64,000 nucleotides of DNA, taken from the NCBI GenBank assembly GCA_030145715.1, contig JAIXHQ010000010.1:1-64000 (forward strand). Reading direction: 5' to 3'. Of this stretch, positions 32,871-41,400 are shown piece after piece. Numbering within the stretch: position 1 is the first letter of the stretch; each line of letters starts with the position of its first letter. Source of the DNA: Sphingopyxis sp. GTDB lineage: Bacteria > Pseudomonadota > Alphaproteobacteria > Sphingomonadales > Sphingomonadaceae. A program made the translations under genes and the position numbers. The notes under the pieces are model-generated. The model was not told where the DNA came from and searched no databases. It saw only the letters and a list, made by a program, of their open reading frames with translations.

Positions 32871-33674
32871 TTACTTGCCCTTGAATTCGGTCCCGCGCTT
32901 TTGTTGAAACGCCATGATGCCCTCCATCGCATCGGCGGTGCCGCCGGCGACGAACTGACCCTTCGCTTCGGCATCAAGTGTGGTCGAGAAATCCTGCGAC
33001 AGTCCCTCGCGCAAAATTTTTCGCATCGTACCGAGCGCGATCGTGGGACCGTTCGCGAGGCGGGAGGCGAGCGCCGTCGCCTCTGCCATCAGGTCGGCGT
33101 CCTCGACGCATTTATAAATAAGACCCCAGTCGGCGGCTTGCTCTGCGCCGATCTTTTCGCCCAGCATCATCATTTGTGTCGCACGCGGTAGCCCAATCAG
33201 GCGCGGCAGCAGCCACGATGATCCACCGTCGGGAATGAGGCCGATGTTGACGAATGCTTGAAGGAAATAGGCGCTCTTACCGGCAAGGGTAAAATCGCCC
33301 GAGAGGGCAAAGCTGCACCCGACTCCCGCTGCCGGACCATTGACCGCAACGATCACGGGGATGTCGAGGTTCGCCAGCGCAAGCAGCATTGGGTTATAAT
33401 GGCCGCGCAGCGCGTTGCGGCTACGCGCCCCGCCGCTGACCGCGCCCCCCGCCGAACGATCCCCCGCAAGGTCGGCTCCCGAACAAAAACCGCGTCCCTC
33501 GCCGGTGATCAGCAACGCCCGCGCACCAAGGCTCGGCAGATGATCGAGTGCATGGCGAATATCCTCTGCCATCGTCGGCGGCATCGAGTTGAGGCGATCG
33601 GGACGGTTCAGCGTGATTGTTGCAACATTCTCTGCAATATCGAACCTGATCGTCTCGAAAGTCGGAAGGGTCAT
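32871..33674 (-). CDS. Enoyl-CoA hydratase/isomerase family protein
   Basis: A 267-residue crotonase. Features are ITLNRPDRLNSM near residue 20, the oxyanion-hole segments LITGEGRGFCSGADLAG and GPAAGVGCSFAL, and IPDGGSSWLLPRLIG. The glycine-rich insert after the first oxyanion strand and the pattern NIGLIPDGGSSW resemble the PaaG-like group that acts on ring epoxide or enoyl-CoA intermediates. Substrate is uncertain. The gene is preceded by gagagga and, 31 bases upstream, by a perfect 8-bp palindrome. Confidence 0.88.
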   Translation of the reverse strand: MTLPTFETIRFDIAENVATITLNRPDRLNSMPPTMAEDIRHALDHLPSLGARALLITGEGRGFCSGADLAGDRSAGGAVSGGARSRNALRGHYNPMLLALANLDIPVIVAVNGPAAGVGCSFALSGDFTLAGKSAYFLQAFVNIGLIPDGGSSWLLPRLIGLPRATQMMMLGEKIGAEQAADWGLIYKCVEDADLMAEATALASRLANGPTIALGTMRKILREGLSQDFSTTLDAEAKGQFVAGGTADAMEGIMAFQQKRGTEFKGK

Positions 33675-33985
33675 GGGAAAAATCCTCTCTCGCGCGGCGC
33701 TTTACCTTTACGTTCACGTAAAGGTTTGACGGATTTGCGGGGCGAGTGCAAGGGGGAAGGCAGCCCGCAGCGCACGGCGGATTTGATCGGCCAACGCCCG
33801 GATTAGAGACTTGTCCATGGACCTGGCGATAGAATGAAAGCGGTGCTTGAGAGTATCGCAATCCTGCATTCTAGTGTGAAGTTACGGAGTTCTCCGCCAT
33901 TCTTTGGCATGGGCAGCGGGTTTCATCTTGCAACCTGCCGTGTGGCATGGTCAAACATCGCGGGAAATAATTGGGGAGAAGGGCC
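33675..33985. other. Divergent spacer between enoyl-CoA hydratase and aldehyde dehydrogenase genes
   Basis: This region holds the promoters of both divergent genes and the palindrome at 33705-33724. No coding frame with recognisable sequence was found. Confidence 0.6.
33705..33724. promoter_or_regulatory. Perfect palindrome CCTTTACG-N4-CGTAAAGG, probable operator
   Basis: The 8-bp arms are exact reverse complements around TTCA. The core TTTACG-N4-CGTAAA resembles sites of MerR-family LiuR-type regulators of acyl-CoA catabolism, a comparison made from memory. It lies 31 bases before the enoyl-CoA hydratase start. Confidence 0.6.
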
Positions 33986-35440
33986 ATGGCTGCCGCCATC
34001 AAGCAGGATATTGCCGCCGAGACCACACGTATGCGTGACGTTCTGGCTGCACAGAAGGCAAGCTTTACCGCGGCGATGCCAGAGGCGTTGGCGGTGCGCG
34101 CTGACCGCATCGATCGGGCCGTCGCACTGCTTGTCGACAATGCCGAGGAGTTCGCCAGAGCGGTCAGCGAGGATTTCGGGCACCGCAGCCGCGAACAGAC
34201 GTTGATGACCGACATCATGCCATCGGTCAGCGCATTGAAACATGCCAAGAAACATCTGCCTGCCTGGTCGCGCGGGGAGAAGCGCAAACCGACCTTTCCG
34301 CTCGGGCTGCTTGGCGCGAAGGCGGAGGTCGTCTATCAGCCGAAGGGCGTCGTCGGCGTCGTCAGCCCGTGGAACTTCCCGGTGGGGATGGTTTTCGTGC
34401 CGATGGCTGGTATTCTTGCTGCGGGCAACCGCGCGATGATCAAGCCGAGCGAATTTACCGAAAATGTATCGGCGCTGATGGCCCGGGTTGTTCCCGACTA
34501 TTTTGATGAAAGCGAAATGGCGGTGTTCACCGGCGATGCCGATGTCGGCGTCGCTTTTTCGAAACTTGCGTTCGACCATATGATCTTCACCGGCGCGACG
34601 AGCGTCGGGAAGCATATTATGCGCGCGGCCGCCGACAATCTGGTGCCTGTCACCCTCGAACTGGGTGGAAAATCGCCCACCTTCATCGGGCGCAGCGCGA
34701 ACAAGGAAATGGTTGGGCAGCGCGTTGCGCTGGGCAAAATGATGAACGCGGGGCAGATTTGCCTCGCGCCCGACTATCTGCTCGTCGCCGAAGATCAGGA
34801 AGGCGAGGTGATCGACAGCGTTACCAAAGGCGCTGCCGCGCTCTATCCCACGCTGCTCGCCAACGATGACTATACGTCGGTTGTCAACACGCGCAATTAC
34901 GACCGGCTCCAATCCTATCTGGCCGATGCGCGCGACAAGGGTGCCGAGGTGATCGAGATCAATCCGGGCGGCGAGGATTTCGCCAGTGCAAACGGACACA
35001 AGATGCCGCTTCATATCGTCCGCAATCCAACCGACGATATGAAGGTGATGCAGGACGAAATCTTTGGCCCGATCCTGCCGGTAAAGACCTACAAGAGCAT
35101 CGATGAGGCGATCGATTATGTAAACGCTAACGATCGGCCGCTTGGGCTCTATTATTTCGGTCAAGACAAGAGCGAGGAGGAGCGCGTGCTGACGCGGACC
35201 ATCTCGGGTGGCGTAACTGTCAACGACGTGCTCTTTCACAACGCGATGGAGGATCTGCCCTTTGGTGGCGTCGGGCCGTCGGGGATGGGGAATTATCATG
35301 GGAGGGATGGCTTTCGCACTTTCAGTCACGCCCGCGCCGTTTATCGCCAGCCCAAGCTGGATGTGGCGGGACTCGCGGGCTTCAAGCCGCCCTATGGCAA
35401 GGCGACGGCCAAGACGCTGGCAAAGGAACTTAAGAAATAA
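33986..35440 (+). CDS. Aldehyde dehydrogenase (coniferyl aldehyde dehydrogenase type)
   Basis: A 484-residue NAD(P)-dependent aldehyde dehydrogenase. The general base is E225 (TLELGGKSP), the nucleophile C259 (GQICLAPDY) and the cofactor loop FTGATSVGK. The N-terminal RADRIDRAVALLVDN and the segment GVVGVVSPWNFPVGMVFVPMA are those of the coniferyl/fatty aldehyde branch (AlkH-like), which lacks the long linker of betaine aldehyde enzymes. The C-terminus is basic. The start at 33986 follows ggagaagg. A terminator follows. The physiological aldehyde is unknown. Confidence 0.9.
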   Translation: MAAAIKQDIAAETTRMRDVLAAQKASFTAAMPEALAVRADRIDRAVALLVDNAEEFARAVSEDFGHRSREQTLMTDIMPSVSALKHAKKHLPAWSRGEKRKPTFPLGLLGAKAEVVYQPKGVVGVVSPWNFPVGMVFVPMAGILAAGNRAMIKPSEFTENVSALMARVVPDYFDESEMAVFTGDADVGVAFSKLAFDHMIFTGATSVGKHIMRAAADNLVPVTLELGGKSPTFIGRSANKEMVGQRVALGKMMNAGQICLAPDYLLVAEDQEGEVIDSVTKGAAALYPTLLANDDYTSVVNTRNYDRLQSYLADARDKGAEVIEINPGGEDFASANGHKMPLHIVRNPTDDMKVMQDEIFGPILPVKTYKSIDEAIDYVNANDRPLGLYYFGQDKSEEERVLTRTISGGVTVNDVLFHNAMEDLPFGGVGPSGMGNYHGRDGFRTFSHARAVYRQPKLDVAGLAGFKPPYGKATAKTLAKELKK

Positions 35441-35450
35441 CTTGGCAAAA

Positions 35451-35485
35451 CGCGGCGCTTGGCCCTAGGGGAGGCGCCGCGCTTT
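35451..35485 (+). terminator. Terminator after the aldehyde dehydrogenase gene
   Basis: CGCGGCGC (35451-35458) and GCGCCGCG (35474-35481) form a perfect 8-bp stem, followed by CTTTCC. It lies 11 bases past the stop codon and before tRNA-Leu. Confidence 0.6.
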
Positions 35486-35507
35486 CCGGCGCCGCAAAGT
35501 TTCGTTG

Positions 35508-35592
35508 GCCCCTGTGGTGAAATTGGTAGACGCGCTCGACTCAAAATCGAGTTCCGCAAGGAGTGCTGGTTCGAGTCCGGCCAGGGGCACCA
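35508..35592 (+). tRNA. tRNA-Leu (anticodon CAA)
   Basis: The acceptor stem GCCCCTG pairs with CAGGGGC, then discriminator A and encoded CCA. The anticodon arm is CTCGA-CTCAAAA-TCGAG, giving anticodon CAA. A class II variable arm is present (ttccgcaaggagt), and the T-arm loop is GTTCGAGTC. The length of 85 bases suits leucine tRNAs. Confidence 0.96.
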
Positions 35593-35754
35593 TCGAGACC
35601 GTCCAATACCCAATATTTCGTCATTTACGCAGTTACACGGCGCGTGTTCGCGGCGGGATGGACGCCGCTGACAATCCGCATTCAACAGAGATGCGAACGC
35701 CCACCCGGCACACCGCAAAGCGGGGCAGGGTAGGCGTCGCGCCGCGCCGCGATT

Positions 35755-36374
35755 CTAGGCCGGATCGAAATTCATCGTAGCCATAGGATGGCGGCGGCGA
35801 GATGGACGAAGCCTTTGACGTGGATTGTTCGTCGATTATAGCGAGTTGCGAAGCGCCGGAAATGCTTGAGGTGTCCAAAGCATCGTTCGATCTGATTGCG
35901 CTGTTTGTAAGCCGCTTCATTGTGGGGGATGAAGACCTTGCGGTTTCGCTTCGACGGGATCACCGCTTCGGCCTTCATGTCGGCAATCATGTCGCGCAAG
36001 TCATTGCTGTCATATGCTTTATCGGAGAGTATTGCGCTGCCCTTCTGTCCTTTCAGGAGGCTGGCGGCTTCGGTGATGTCGTGCGCTTGGCCAGCCGTTA
36101 TCCGAAAGCGCAACGGCCTTCCGAACGTGGCGGCCAGCATATGGATCTTGGTCGTCAGTCCACCTCAGGACGCCCCAAGGCCTGATCCTTGGCCCCCTTT
36201 TCCGCCCGCTGCCGAGACATGGGCGCGAACGATGGTGCTGTCGATGCTGTAATGACCGCTGTCGGCCATGATCTCGGCCAGCGCACCGTCAACCAATTTG
36301 TCCATGCCGCCTAAAATAAAGCGGAAGATAGCTGTTCGGATTGGCCACGGCGGCCGCCGCCCGATCGCGGCCAT
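35755..36374 (-). mobile_element. IS5-family insertion sequence remnant
   Basis: The transposase sequence of this element is recognisable, but its left end is missing and no terminal inverted repeats could be paired. It lies 180 bases after tRNA-Leu, in a stretch without other genes. Its boundaries are approximate: the 3' limit is taken just past the transposase stop. Confidence 0.6.
35772..36374 (-). pseudogene. IS5-type transposase, N-terminally truncated with an in-frame TGA
   Basis: The frame encodes the DDE core: first Asp in YSIDSTIVRAH, second in ILSDKAYDSND and Glu in NQIERCFGHLKHF, ending AAAILWLR. A TGA at 36165-36167 interrupts the frame where related transposases read LGRSRGGLTTKIH. 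The reading frame resumes unchanged after it, consistent with a CGA-to-TGA change. Upstream of the first Met the frame meets a stop, and the usual N-terminal block of about 90 residues is missing. The element is therefore dead unless complemented. Confidence 0.85.
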
Positions 36375-36616
36375 TCTGGAACTTAATCCCTGCGCATCGG
36401 CACCGTTAATTCATGAAAAATATGAGATTAATCTATTGTGGGTGCAACGTTTTCACGCTGGCCGCGTGCTTTCGTTTAGGCGCTGTTAACGATGGTCGGC
36501 AATAGCGTAGAATGGTAATGCAAATTTCATTACAACTATCGGCGGATTTGCGCGTTGTGAAATATTGGTGGTGACTTGCCGTTTCGGCAATATCCTGCCT
36601 CAACAAGGTAGATGAC

Positions 36617-37237
36617 ATGAACCAACATCGCTTCTCCGACCCGCCAGAGGAGCAAGAAGGATCGGGAAGCGATCGTCGCGGGGCTGATCGCTATCGCACC
36701 GTTTGGCGGATTGCCAAGGTTGTGCGCAACGGTGATGCCGGGCTTTGGCGCGTTCGCAATATTTCCGACCGGGGCATGATGCTGGCTGCCGATGTCCCGA
36801 TCGCCATCGGCGAAAAACTGGAAATCGCGCTTTCCGATACCGTGACGATCTATGGCCATGTCGTATGGTGCGACGATGGACGCTGCGGCGTCGAATTTGA
36901 CGAAGAAGTCGATGTCGCCGACGTCCTGAAAAAGCTGGCGGCCGAACAGCGCGCGACCGGCTATCGCCAGCCTCGCTTGCCCGTAAGGACGCAGGCGCAG
37001 GCGGTCACAGATGGCGGCATCGTCAGCCAGATCGAACTGGTCGACCTGTCGCAAAATGGCGCGGGATTTATCCACAACGGCCATCTGGAGGTCGGCAAGG
37101 AATTCGACCTGATACTCGCGGGTAAGATCAAGCGCCGCGCGATCGTCCGTTGGGCGCGTGGCGGACGTGGTGGTCTATGGCTGACCCAGCCGCTCGATCG
37201 CGCCGATCTGGAGAGCATCCACCGCTTCGAAAGCTGA
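36617..37237 (+). CDS. Protein with two PilZ domains
   Basis: A 206-residue soluble protein. The first PilZ domain (about residues 20-105) has the c-di-GMP motifs RRGADRYR and NISDRGMML. The second (about 118-200) has RLPVR and DLSQNGAGF. Both RxxxR and (D/N)xSxxG elements are present, so both domains could bind cyclic di-GMP. No transporter or enzymatic domain is fused, so it probably acts as an adaptor. It has no cotranscribed partner and converges with aguB. Confidence 0.85.
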   Translation: MNQHRFSDPPEEQEGSGSDRRGADRYRTVWRIAKVVRNGDAGLWRVRNISDRGMMLAADVPIAIGEKLEIALSDTVTIYGHVVWCDDGRCGVEFDEEVDVADVLKKLAAEQRATGYRQPRLPVRTQAQAVTDGGIVSQIELVDLSQNGAGFIHNGHLEVGKEFDLILAGKIKRRAIVRWARGGRGGLWLTQPLDRADLESIHRFES

Positions 37238-37259
37238 TCTGGCCTCCGCGAACGGCGGA

Positions 37260-38111
37260 TCAAATATCCTCGACCAGGCGCCCGTAAAGCTGGGGTCGGC
37301 GATCGCGAAAAAAACCCATGCCGGCGCGGTGCATCGCGGCGCGATCGAGATCGATCGTCTCGATCAAGACGCCCGTTTCAGCGGCGCCGAACGTCTGCGT
37401 CATGTCGCCCCATTCATCGGTGATGAAGCTGTGGCCATAAAAATTGGCCTCGCCCTCGGCGCCGATGCGGTTGGCCGCAATCACCGGGAGACAGTTTGAC
37501 ACGCTGTGCCCCTGCATCGCACGGCGCCACATGCGGCTGGTATCCAGGCCCGCATCATAAGGCTCGCTGCCGATCGCGGTCGGATAGAAAAGCAGTTCGG
37601 CGCCCATCAGCGCCATCGCGCGAGCGCATTCGGGATACCATTGATCCCAGCACACGCCGACACCGATCCGCGTGCCGAACACATCCCACACCTTGAAACC
37701 GGTGTTGCCGGGACGAAAATAATATTTCTCTTCATAACCCGGACCATCGGGGATGTGGCTTTTGCGATAAATCCCCATGATCGCGCCGTCGGGTCCGATC
37801 ATCGCGAGCGTGTTGTAATAATGCGGCCCGTCCTTTTCGAAAAAGCTGGTCGGGATCGCGACTTTCAGCTTTGCGGCGAGCGCCTGCATCCGCTTGACGC
37901 TTGGATGTTCGGCGGTCGGGCACGCGTTGGCGAAGAGGGCTTCTTCTTCGACCTGACAGAAATAGGGCCCTTCGAAGAGTTCGGGCGGCAGGATGATCCG
38001 CGCACCCTTTGCCGCTGCGTCTTCGACAAGTTCGCTGACGGCTTCGACATTGGGTTCGAGCGGGCCGGGCAGAGGGAGTTGCAGCGCGGCGACGGTGATG
38101 GTCCGGGTCAT
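37260..38111 (-). CDS. aguB: N-carbamoylputrescine amidase
   Basis: A 283-residue nitrilase-superfamily hydrolase converting N-carbamoylputrescine to putrescine, CO2 and ammonia. The catalytic triad is E44 (LPPELFEG), K117 (YRKSHIPDGPGYEEKYYF) and C154 (GVCWDQWYPECARA). The sequence matches AguB closely. The start at 38111 is the family start. It is last in the aguA-DUF3147-aguB operon, 10 bases after the DUF3147 gene. Confidence 0.93.
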   Translation of the reverse strand: MTRTITVAALQLPLPGPLEPNVEAVSELVEDAAAKGARIILPPELFEGPYFCQVEEEALFANACPTAEHPSVKRMQALAAKLKVAIPTSFFEKDGPHYYNTLAMIGPDGAIMGIYRKSHIPDGPGYEEKYYFRPGNTGFKVWDVFGTRIGVGVCWDQWYPECARAMALMGAELLFYPTAIGSEPYDAGLDTSRMWRRAMQGHSVSNCLPVIAANRIGAEGEANFYGHSFITDEWGDMTQTFGAAETGVLIETIDLDRAAMHRAGMGFFRDRRPQLYGRLVEDI

Positions 38112-38121
38112 GGGCGAGGGC

Positions 38122-38478
38122 CTATAATCTGATGCCGAACTTCGCGGCAAGGGGAACGACAAGAAAATAGAGAAGCACGGTCAGCGCGCAACCCGCCGCC
38201 ATCGCGACCCAGAAATTCATCCCATTGCGGAGCAGGATCGGAGTGACGAGGAACATGGGAAGGCTGGGCAGCACATACCAGAAGGTCGCCTCCATATGGC
38301 CGGCAAGCCGCTCGCGATCACCGGTGTCGTGCCATAGCCATATGATCCCGAGCAGCGAGACGAGCGGCAGCGAGGCCACCAACGCCGCCGCGGCGGCGTT
38401 GCGGCGCCCGATCCACGCGATGGCGGCGATAATCAGGCCCGACAACAGCGCGCGGGCGATAAAGCTAGCCGTCAGCAT
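38122..38478 (-). CDS. DUF3147 small membrane protein inside the agmatine operon
   Basis: A 118-residue membrane protein with three or four helices. It starts MLTASFIARALLSGLIIAAIAW, followed by LVASLPLVSLLGIIWL and a C-terminal pair (AMAAGCALTVLLYFLVVPL). This matches the DUF3147 family of unknown role. Its ATG overlaps the aguA stop in the string ATGCTGA, so translation is coupled. Position between the two agmatine enzymes hints at polyamine or precursor transport, but the family shows no transporter motif. Confidence 0.8.
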   Translation of the reverse strand: MLTASFIARALLSGLIIAAIAWIGRRNAAAAALVASLPLVSLLGIIWLWHDTGDRERLAGHMEATFWYVLPSLPMFLVTPILLRNGMNFWVAMAAGCALTVLLYFLVVPLAAKFGIRL

Positions 38479-39455
38479 GGCACTTGCTGGCTGGAGCAAT
38501 GAAAACTGCCGCCACCGACGATGATGCCGCGCGCGGGGACCCCCACCGCGCGGCGATCGGGAAAGAGCGCCGCCAGCGCATCAACCGCCGCCGTGTCGTT
38601 GGGCACCCCATAGGTCGGCACGACGACGGCCGTGTTGCCGATATAGAAATTCATATAACTCGCCGCGGCGATTTCTCCATCGATCTCGACGCGGCCTGGG
38701 GAGGGAAGGTCGACGATGTCTATCCCGCCAAAGGCCTTGGTCCGGGTGCGGGCGTCGGCATAGATGGCGGCGTTCGGATCATCGTCACCCGCCGCGACCG
38801 GCAATGCCAGTCGGCCTTCGCCCACGAAGCGCGCAAGATTGTCGACATGGCCATCGGTATGATCGCCGACCAGGCCGTTCCCCAACCAAAGCAACCGATC
38901 GATGCCGAGCGACCCGCGGAGCCGCGCCGCTATATCCTCGCGCGTCAGCGTCCGGTTGCGGTTGGCGTTGAGCAGGCATTCCTCGGTGGTCACGCCCAGC
39001 CCGGCGCCGTCGACATCGATCCCGCCGCCTTCGAGGACCCAGTCGAGGTTGTCGATCGGCAACTCCGACGCGGCAGCAAGCGCGGCGCCGACCTCCCGAT
39101 CGCCGGGCATGACGAATTTTTCGCCCCACCAGTTGAATTCGAAATTGCGAGCGCGGCGTGCGGCGCCGCTCCCCGCGATGATCGGCCCGGTGTCGCGCAG
39201 CCAGATGTCGCCCAGCGACTCGATCAGGATTTTGACGCCCGGATCGACGAGGGCAGCCGCCAAATCGGCCTGGTGGGGGTCGTTGACCACCAGCCTGACC
39301 TCTTCGCCGCGTCCGCCGTCGTGGACCGCGTTGGCAAAGGCCGCGACGTCGCGCCGGGCCGCGTCGATCCCGCCGCCCCATTCCTCGGCCATATGGGGAA
39401 AGCCAATCCACACGGCTTCGTGCGGCGCCCATTCGGCGGGCATTCGTAACGTCAT
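38472..39455 (-). CDS. aguA: Agmatine deiminase
   Basis: A 327-residue enzyme hydrolysing agmatine to N-carbamoylputrescine and ammonia. Features are MPAEWAPHEAVWIGFP at the start, LRDTGP, the EGGGIDVDG strand, GDHTDGHVDN and the C-terminal GGGSFHCSSQQVP with nucleophile C320. The start at 39455 aligns with family members; upstream codons are unsupported. With aguB it forms an arginine/agmatine to putrescine route. A long hairpin lies 57 bases upstream. Confidence 0.94.
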   Translation of the reverse strand: MTLRMPAEWAPHEAVWIGFPHMAEEWGGGIDAARRDVAAFANAVHDGGRGEEVRLVVNDPHQADLAAALVDPGVKILIESLGDIWLRDTGPIIAGSGAARRARNFEFNWWGEKFVMPGDREVGAALAAASELPIDNLDWVLEGGGIDVDGAGLGVTTEECLLNANRNRTLTREDIAARLRGSLGIDRLLWLGNGLVGDHTDGHVDNLARFVGEGRLALPVAAGDDDPNAAIYADARTRTKAFGGIDIVDLPSPGRVEIDGEIAAASYMNFYIGNTAVVVPTYGVPNDTAAVDALAALFPDRRAVGVPARGIIVGGGSFHCSSQQVPC

Positions 39456-39511
39456 GATTTTTCTCGCTTTAAGGCAGCCCATTTTCTGCCGTTGATGCCG
39501 GGCCCGCCGAA

Positions 39512-39554
39512 GCACCGTTCTTCACGGCCGCCGTATGTGGCGGAAGAACGGTGC
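39512..39554. repeat. Long perfect inverted repeat (12-bp arms)
   Basis: GCACCGTTCTTC (39512-39523) and GAAGAACGGTGC (39543-39554) are exact reverse complements with a 19-base loop that can form an inner CCGCC/GGCGG stem. It lies between the M28 peptidase stop (39593) and the aguA start (39455). Neither side has a T-run, so it may be a factor-assisted terminator or an mRNA structure. Confidence 0.6.
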
Positions 39555-39592
39555 ATCGGAAAAACACGGCACGAACGGAATAGGGATATGCC

Positions 39593-41278
39593 CTATTTGG
39601 TCACGGTGCGCGACTTGTCGCGGGCGGCGCGAAATTCGTCGCCCTTGACCCAGTTCGGCCACGCTTCGGTCATCGCGAGCATCCGGCCTGCCGCATAATA
39701 GAGACGCAGGTCTGCCATCATCCCACCCCAGTTGGTGATCGCCTCATATTCGTCGCCGGGCGCGTGATAGCGGTTCTTTTCATAATCTTCCGCGGCCTTT
39801 GCCCCCGCATCGACGCCGCCATCGACCAGATCGTCGCCGCTGCCGAAATTGAACATCGGAACGCCCAGCTTTGCAAAGCTGAAATGGTCCGACCGGTAGT
39901 AAAAGCCCTTTTCAGGGGTCGGTTCGTCCTTGATGACGCGCTTGTCCATGGCGGCAAGCTTGGCGACATAGGCGTCGAGTTCGGACTTGCCGCGACCCAC
40001 GACGACGATGTCCTTCGTCGGGCCGATCGCATTCAGCGCGTCCATGTTCACGCCGCCAACCGTCTGGGCGAGCGGAAAGACCGGATTTTCGGCGTAATAT
40101 TTCGATCCGAGCAGACCCGATTCCTCGGCCGTCACGGCCAGAAACACGATGCTGCGGTCGGGCGCACCGGCCTTTTGGAACGCCTGCGCCAGCGTCACAA
40201 GACCTGCGATGCCGGTCGCATTATCGACCGCGCCGTTGCAGATTTCGTCGCCCGCAACCGGGGTGCAACGACCAAGATGATCCCAATGACCGGTGTAGAG
40301 GACATATTCGTCGGGACGCTTCGCGCCCGGCAATATGCCGACGATGTTGCGCGACATCTTCTTCGCAATCTCATTGTCGAAACCGAAATTCGCCTTCACG
40401 CCCGTCAGCGCGACGGGCTTAAAGCCCTTTTTCTTGGCGGCATCGCGCAGCGCCTCGAAATCTTGCCCGGCGCTTGCGAACAGCTCCTTTGCCTTGGGCA
40501 GTTGGATCCAGCCATTGGCGACGGTCTGGCTTGCGCCACCGTCCTTGCTTTCGGCCAGATATTGCGTGCCGGTGTTGCTCGATTCCACGACGTTCCAGCC
40601 ATAGGCCGCGGGTTCGGTGTCGTGAACGATCAGGACCGCGGCGGCACCCTGCCGCGCGGCTTCTTCATATTTATACGACCAACGGCCATAATAGGTCATC
40701 GCCCGGCCATTGAATTCGCCCTTGGCTTCCTTGGTCTGCCAGTCGGGGTCGTTGACGAGGACGACGACGGTTTTCCCCTTCACGTCCAGCCCGGCATAAT
40801 CGTTCCAGCCCTTTTCGGGGGCGTTGATGCCGTAACCGACGAAGACGACGTCGCTGTCCTTGATCGCCGTTTTGGGTTGGACGCGATAGCTGAAGGCGAC
40901 ATAGTCCTTTGCATATTGCGCGGTGACCGGCGCCTTGCCGCCCGTAAAAGTCAGCGGTGTCGCATTCTTTGTGGTGATTTCGACCAGCGGCACATCCTGC
41001 GTCCATTTGCCGTTGTTGCCGGGCTTCAGTCCCGCTTCCTCATATTTCTGGATGATATAGGCGACGGTCTTTTCCTCACCCGCAGTTCCCGGCGCGCGGC
41101 CCTCGAACGCATCGGACGACAATTCCTTGGTCAATTCCTGCAATGTCGTGAGCGACAGTTCGGGAATCTGCACGTCGGGGATCGCGGTGGCGACGGTCGC
41201 CGTCTTGTCGGATGCGTTACACGCAGTGACGGTCAGGAGGACCGCAAGTGCTGCCGCGGTTCGGGGGGAACGAAGCAT
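39593..41278 (-). CDS. M28 family zinc peptidase, lipoprotein
   Basis: A 561-residue exported metallopeptidase. The signal peptide ends in a lipobox (LLTVTAC, Cys about residue 20), so it is probably anchored to the outer membrane. A protease-associated insert (about 120-280) precedes the catalytic core with candidate zinc ligands in GHWDHLG, GAVDNATG, TAEESGLLGS, NMDA and RYHAPGDEYE. This matches M28 aminopeptidases that trim peptides in the periplasm. The start at 41278 follows aaggac. It stands alone, downstream of the rpsD terminator. Confidence 0.9.
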   Translation of the reverse strand: MLRSPRTAAALAVLLTVTACNASDKTATVATAIPDVQIPELSLTTLQELTKELSSDAFEGRAPGTAGEEKTVAYIIQKYEEAGLKPGNNGKWTQDVPLVEITTKNATPLTFTGGKAPVTAQYAKDYVAFSYRVQPKTAIKDSDVVFVGYGINAPEKGWNDYAGLDVKGKTVVVLVNDPDWQTKEAKGEFNGRAMTYYGRWSYKYEEAARQGAAAVLIVHDTEPAAYGWNVVESSNTGTQYLAESKDGGASQTVANGWIQLPKAKELFASAGQDFEALRDAAKKKGFKPVALTGVKANFGFDNEIAKKMSRNIVGILPGAKRPDEYVLYTGHWDHLGRCTPVAGDEICNGAVDNATGIAGLVTLAQAFQKAGAPDRSIVFLAVTAEESGLLGSKYYAENPVFPLAQTVGGVNMDALNAIGPTKDIVVVGRGKSELDAYVAKLAAMDKRVIKDEPTPEKGFYYRSDHFSFAKLGVPMFNFGSGDDLVDGGVDAGAKAAEDYEKNRYHAPGDEYEAITNWGGMMADLRLYYAAGRMLAMTEAWPNWVKGDEFRAARDKSRTVTK

Positions 41279-41344
41279 GGAAATGTCCTTGGAAAGTTTC
41301 GTTTGTGACAATCGGGCTTGTGCCAGTCACGGCGCGCCGATGCA

Positions 41345-41376
41345 AGAAGGGCGGCCCGTTGCCGGACCGCCCTTCT
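41345..41376 (-). terminator. rpsD terminator
   Basis: AGAAGGGCGG (41345-41354) and CCGCCCTTCT (41367-41376) form a perfect 10-bp stem just beyond the rpsD stop, followed on the minus strand by TTGC. The T-run is short but the stem is strong. Confidence 0.75.
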
Positions 41377-41400
41377 GAAATCATCTCGGTGGAAACCGGA

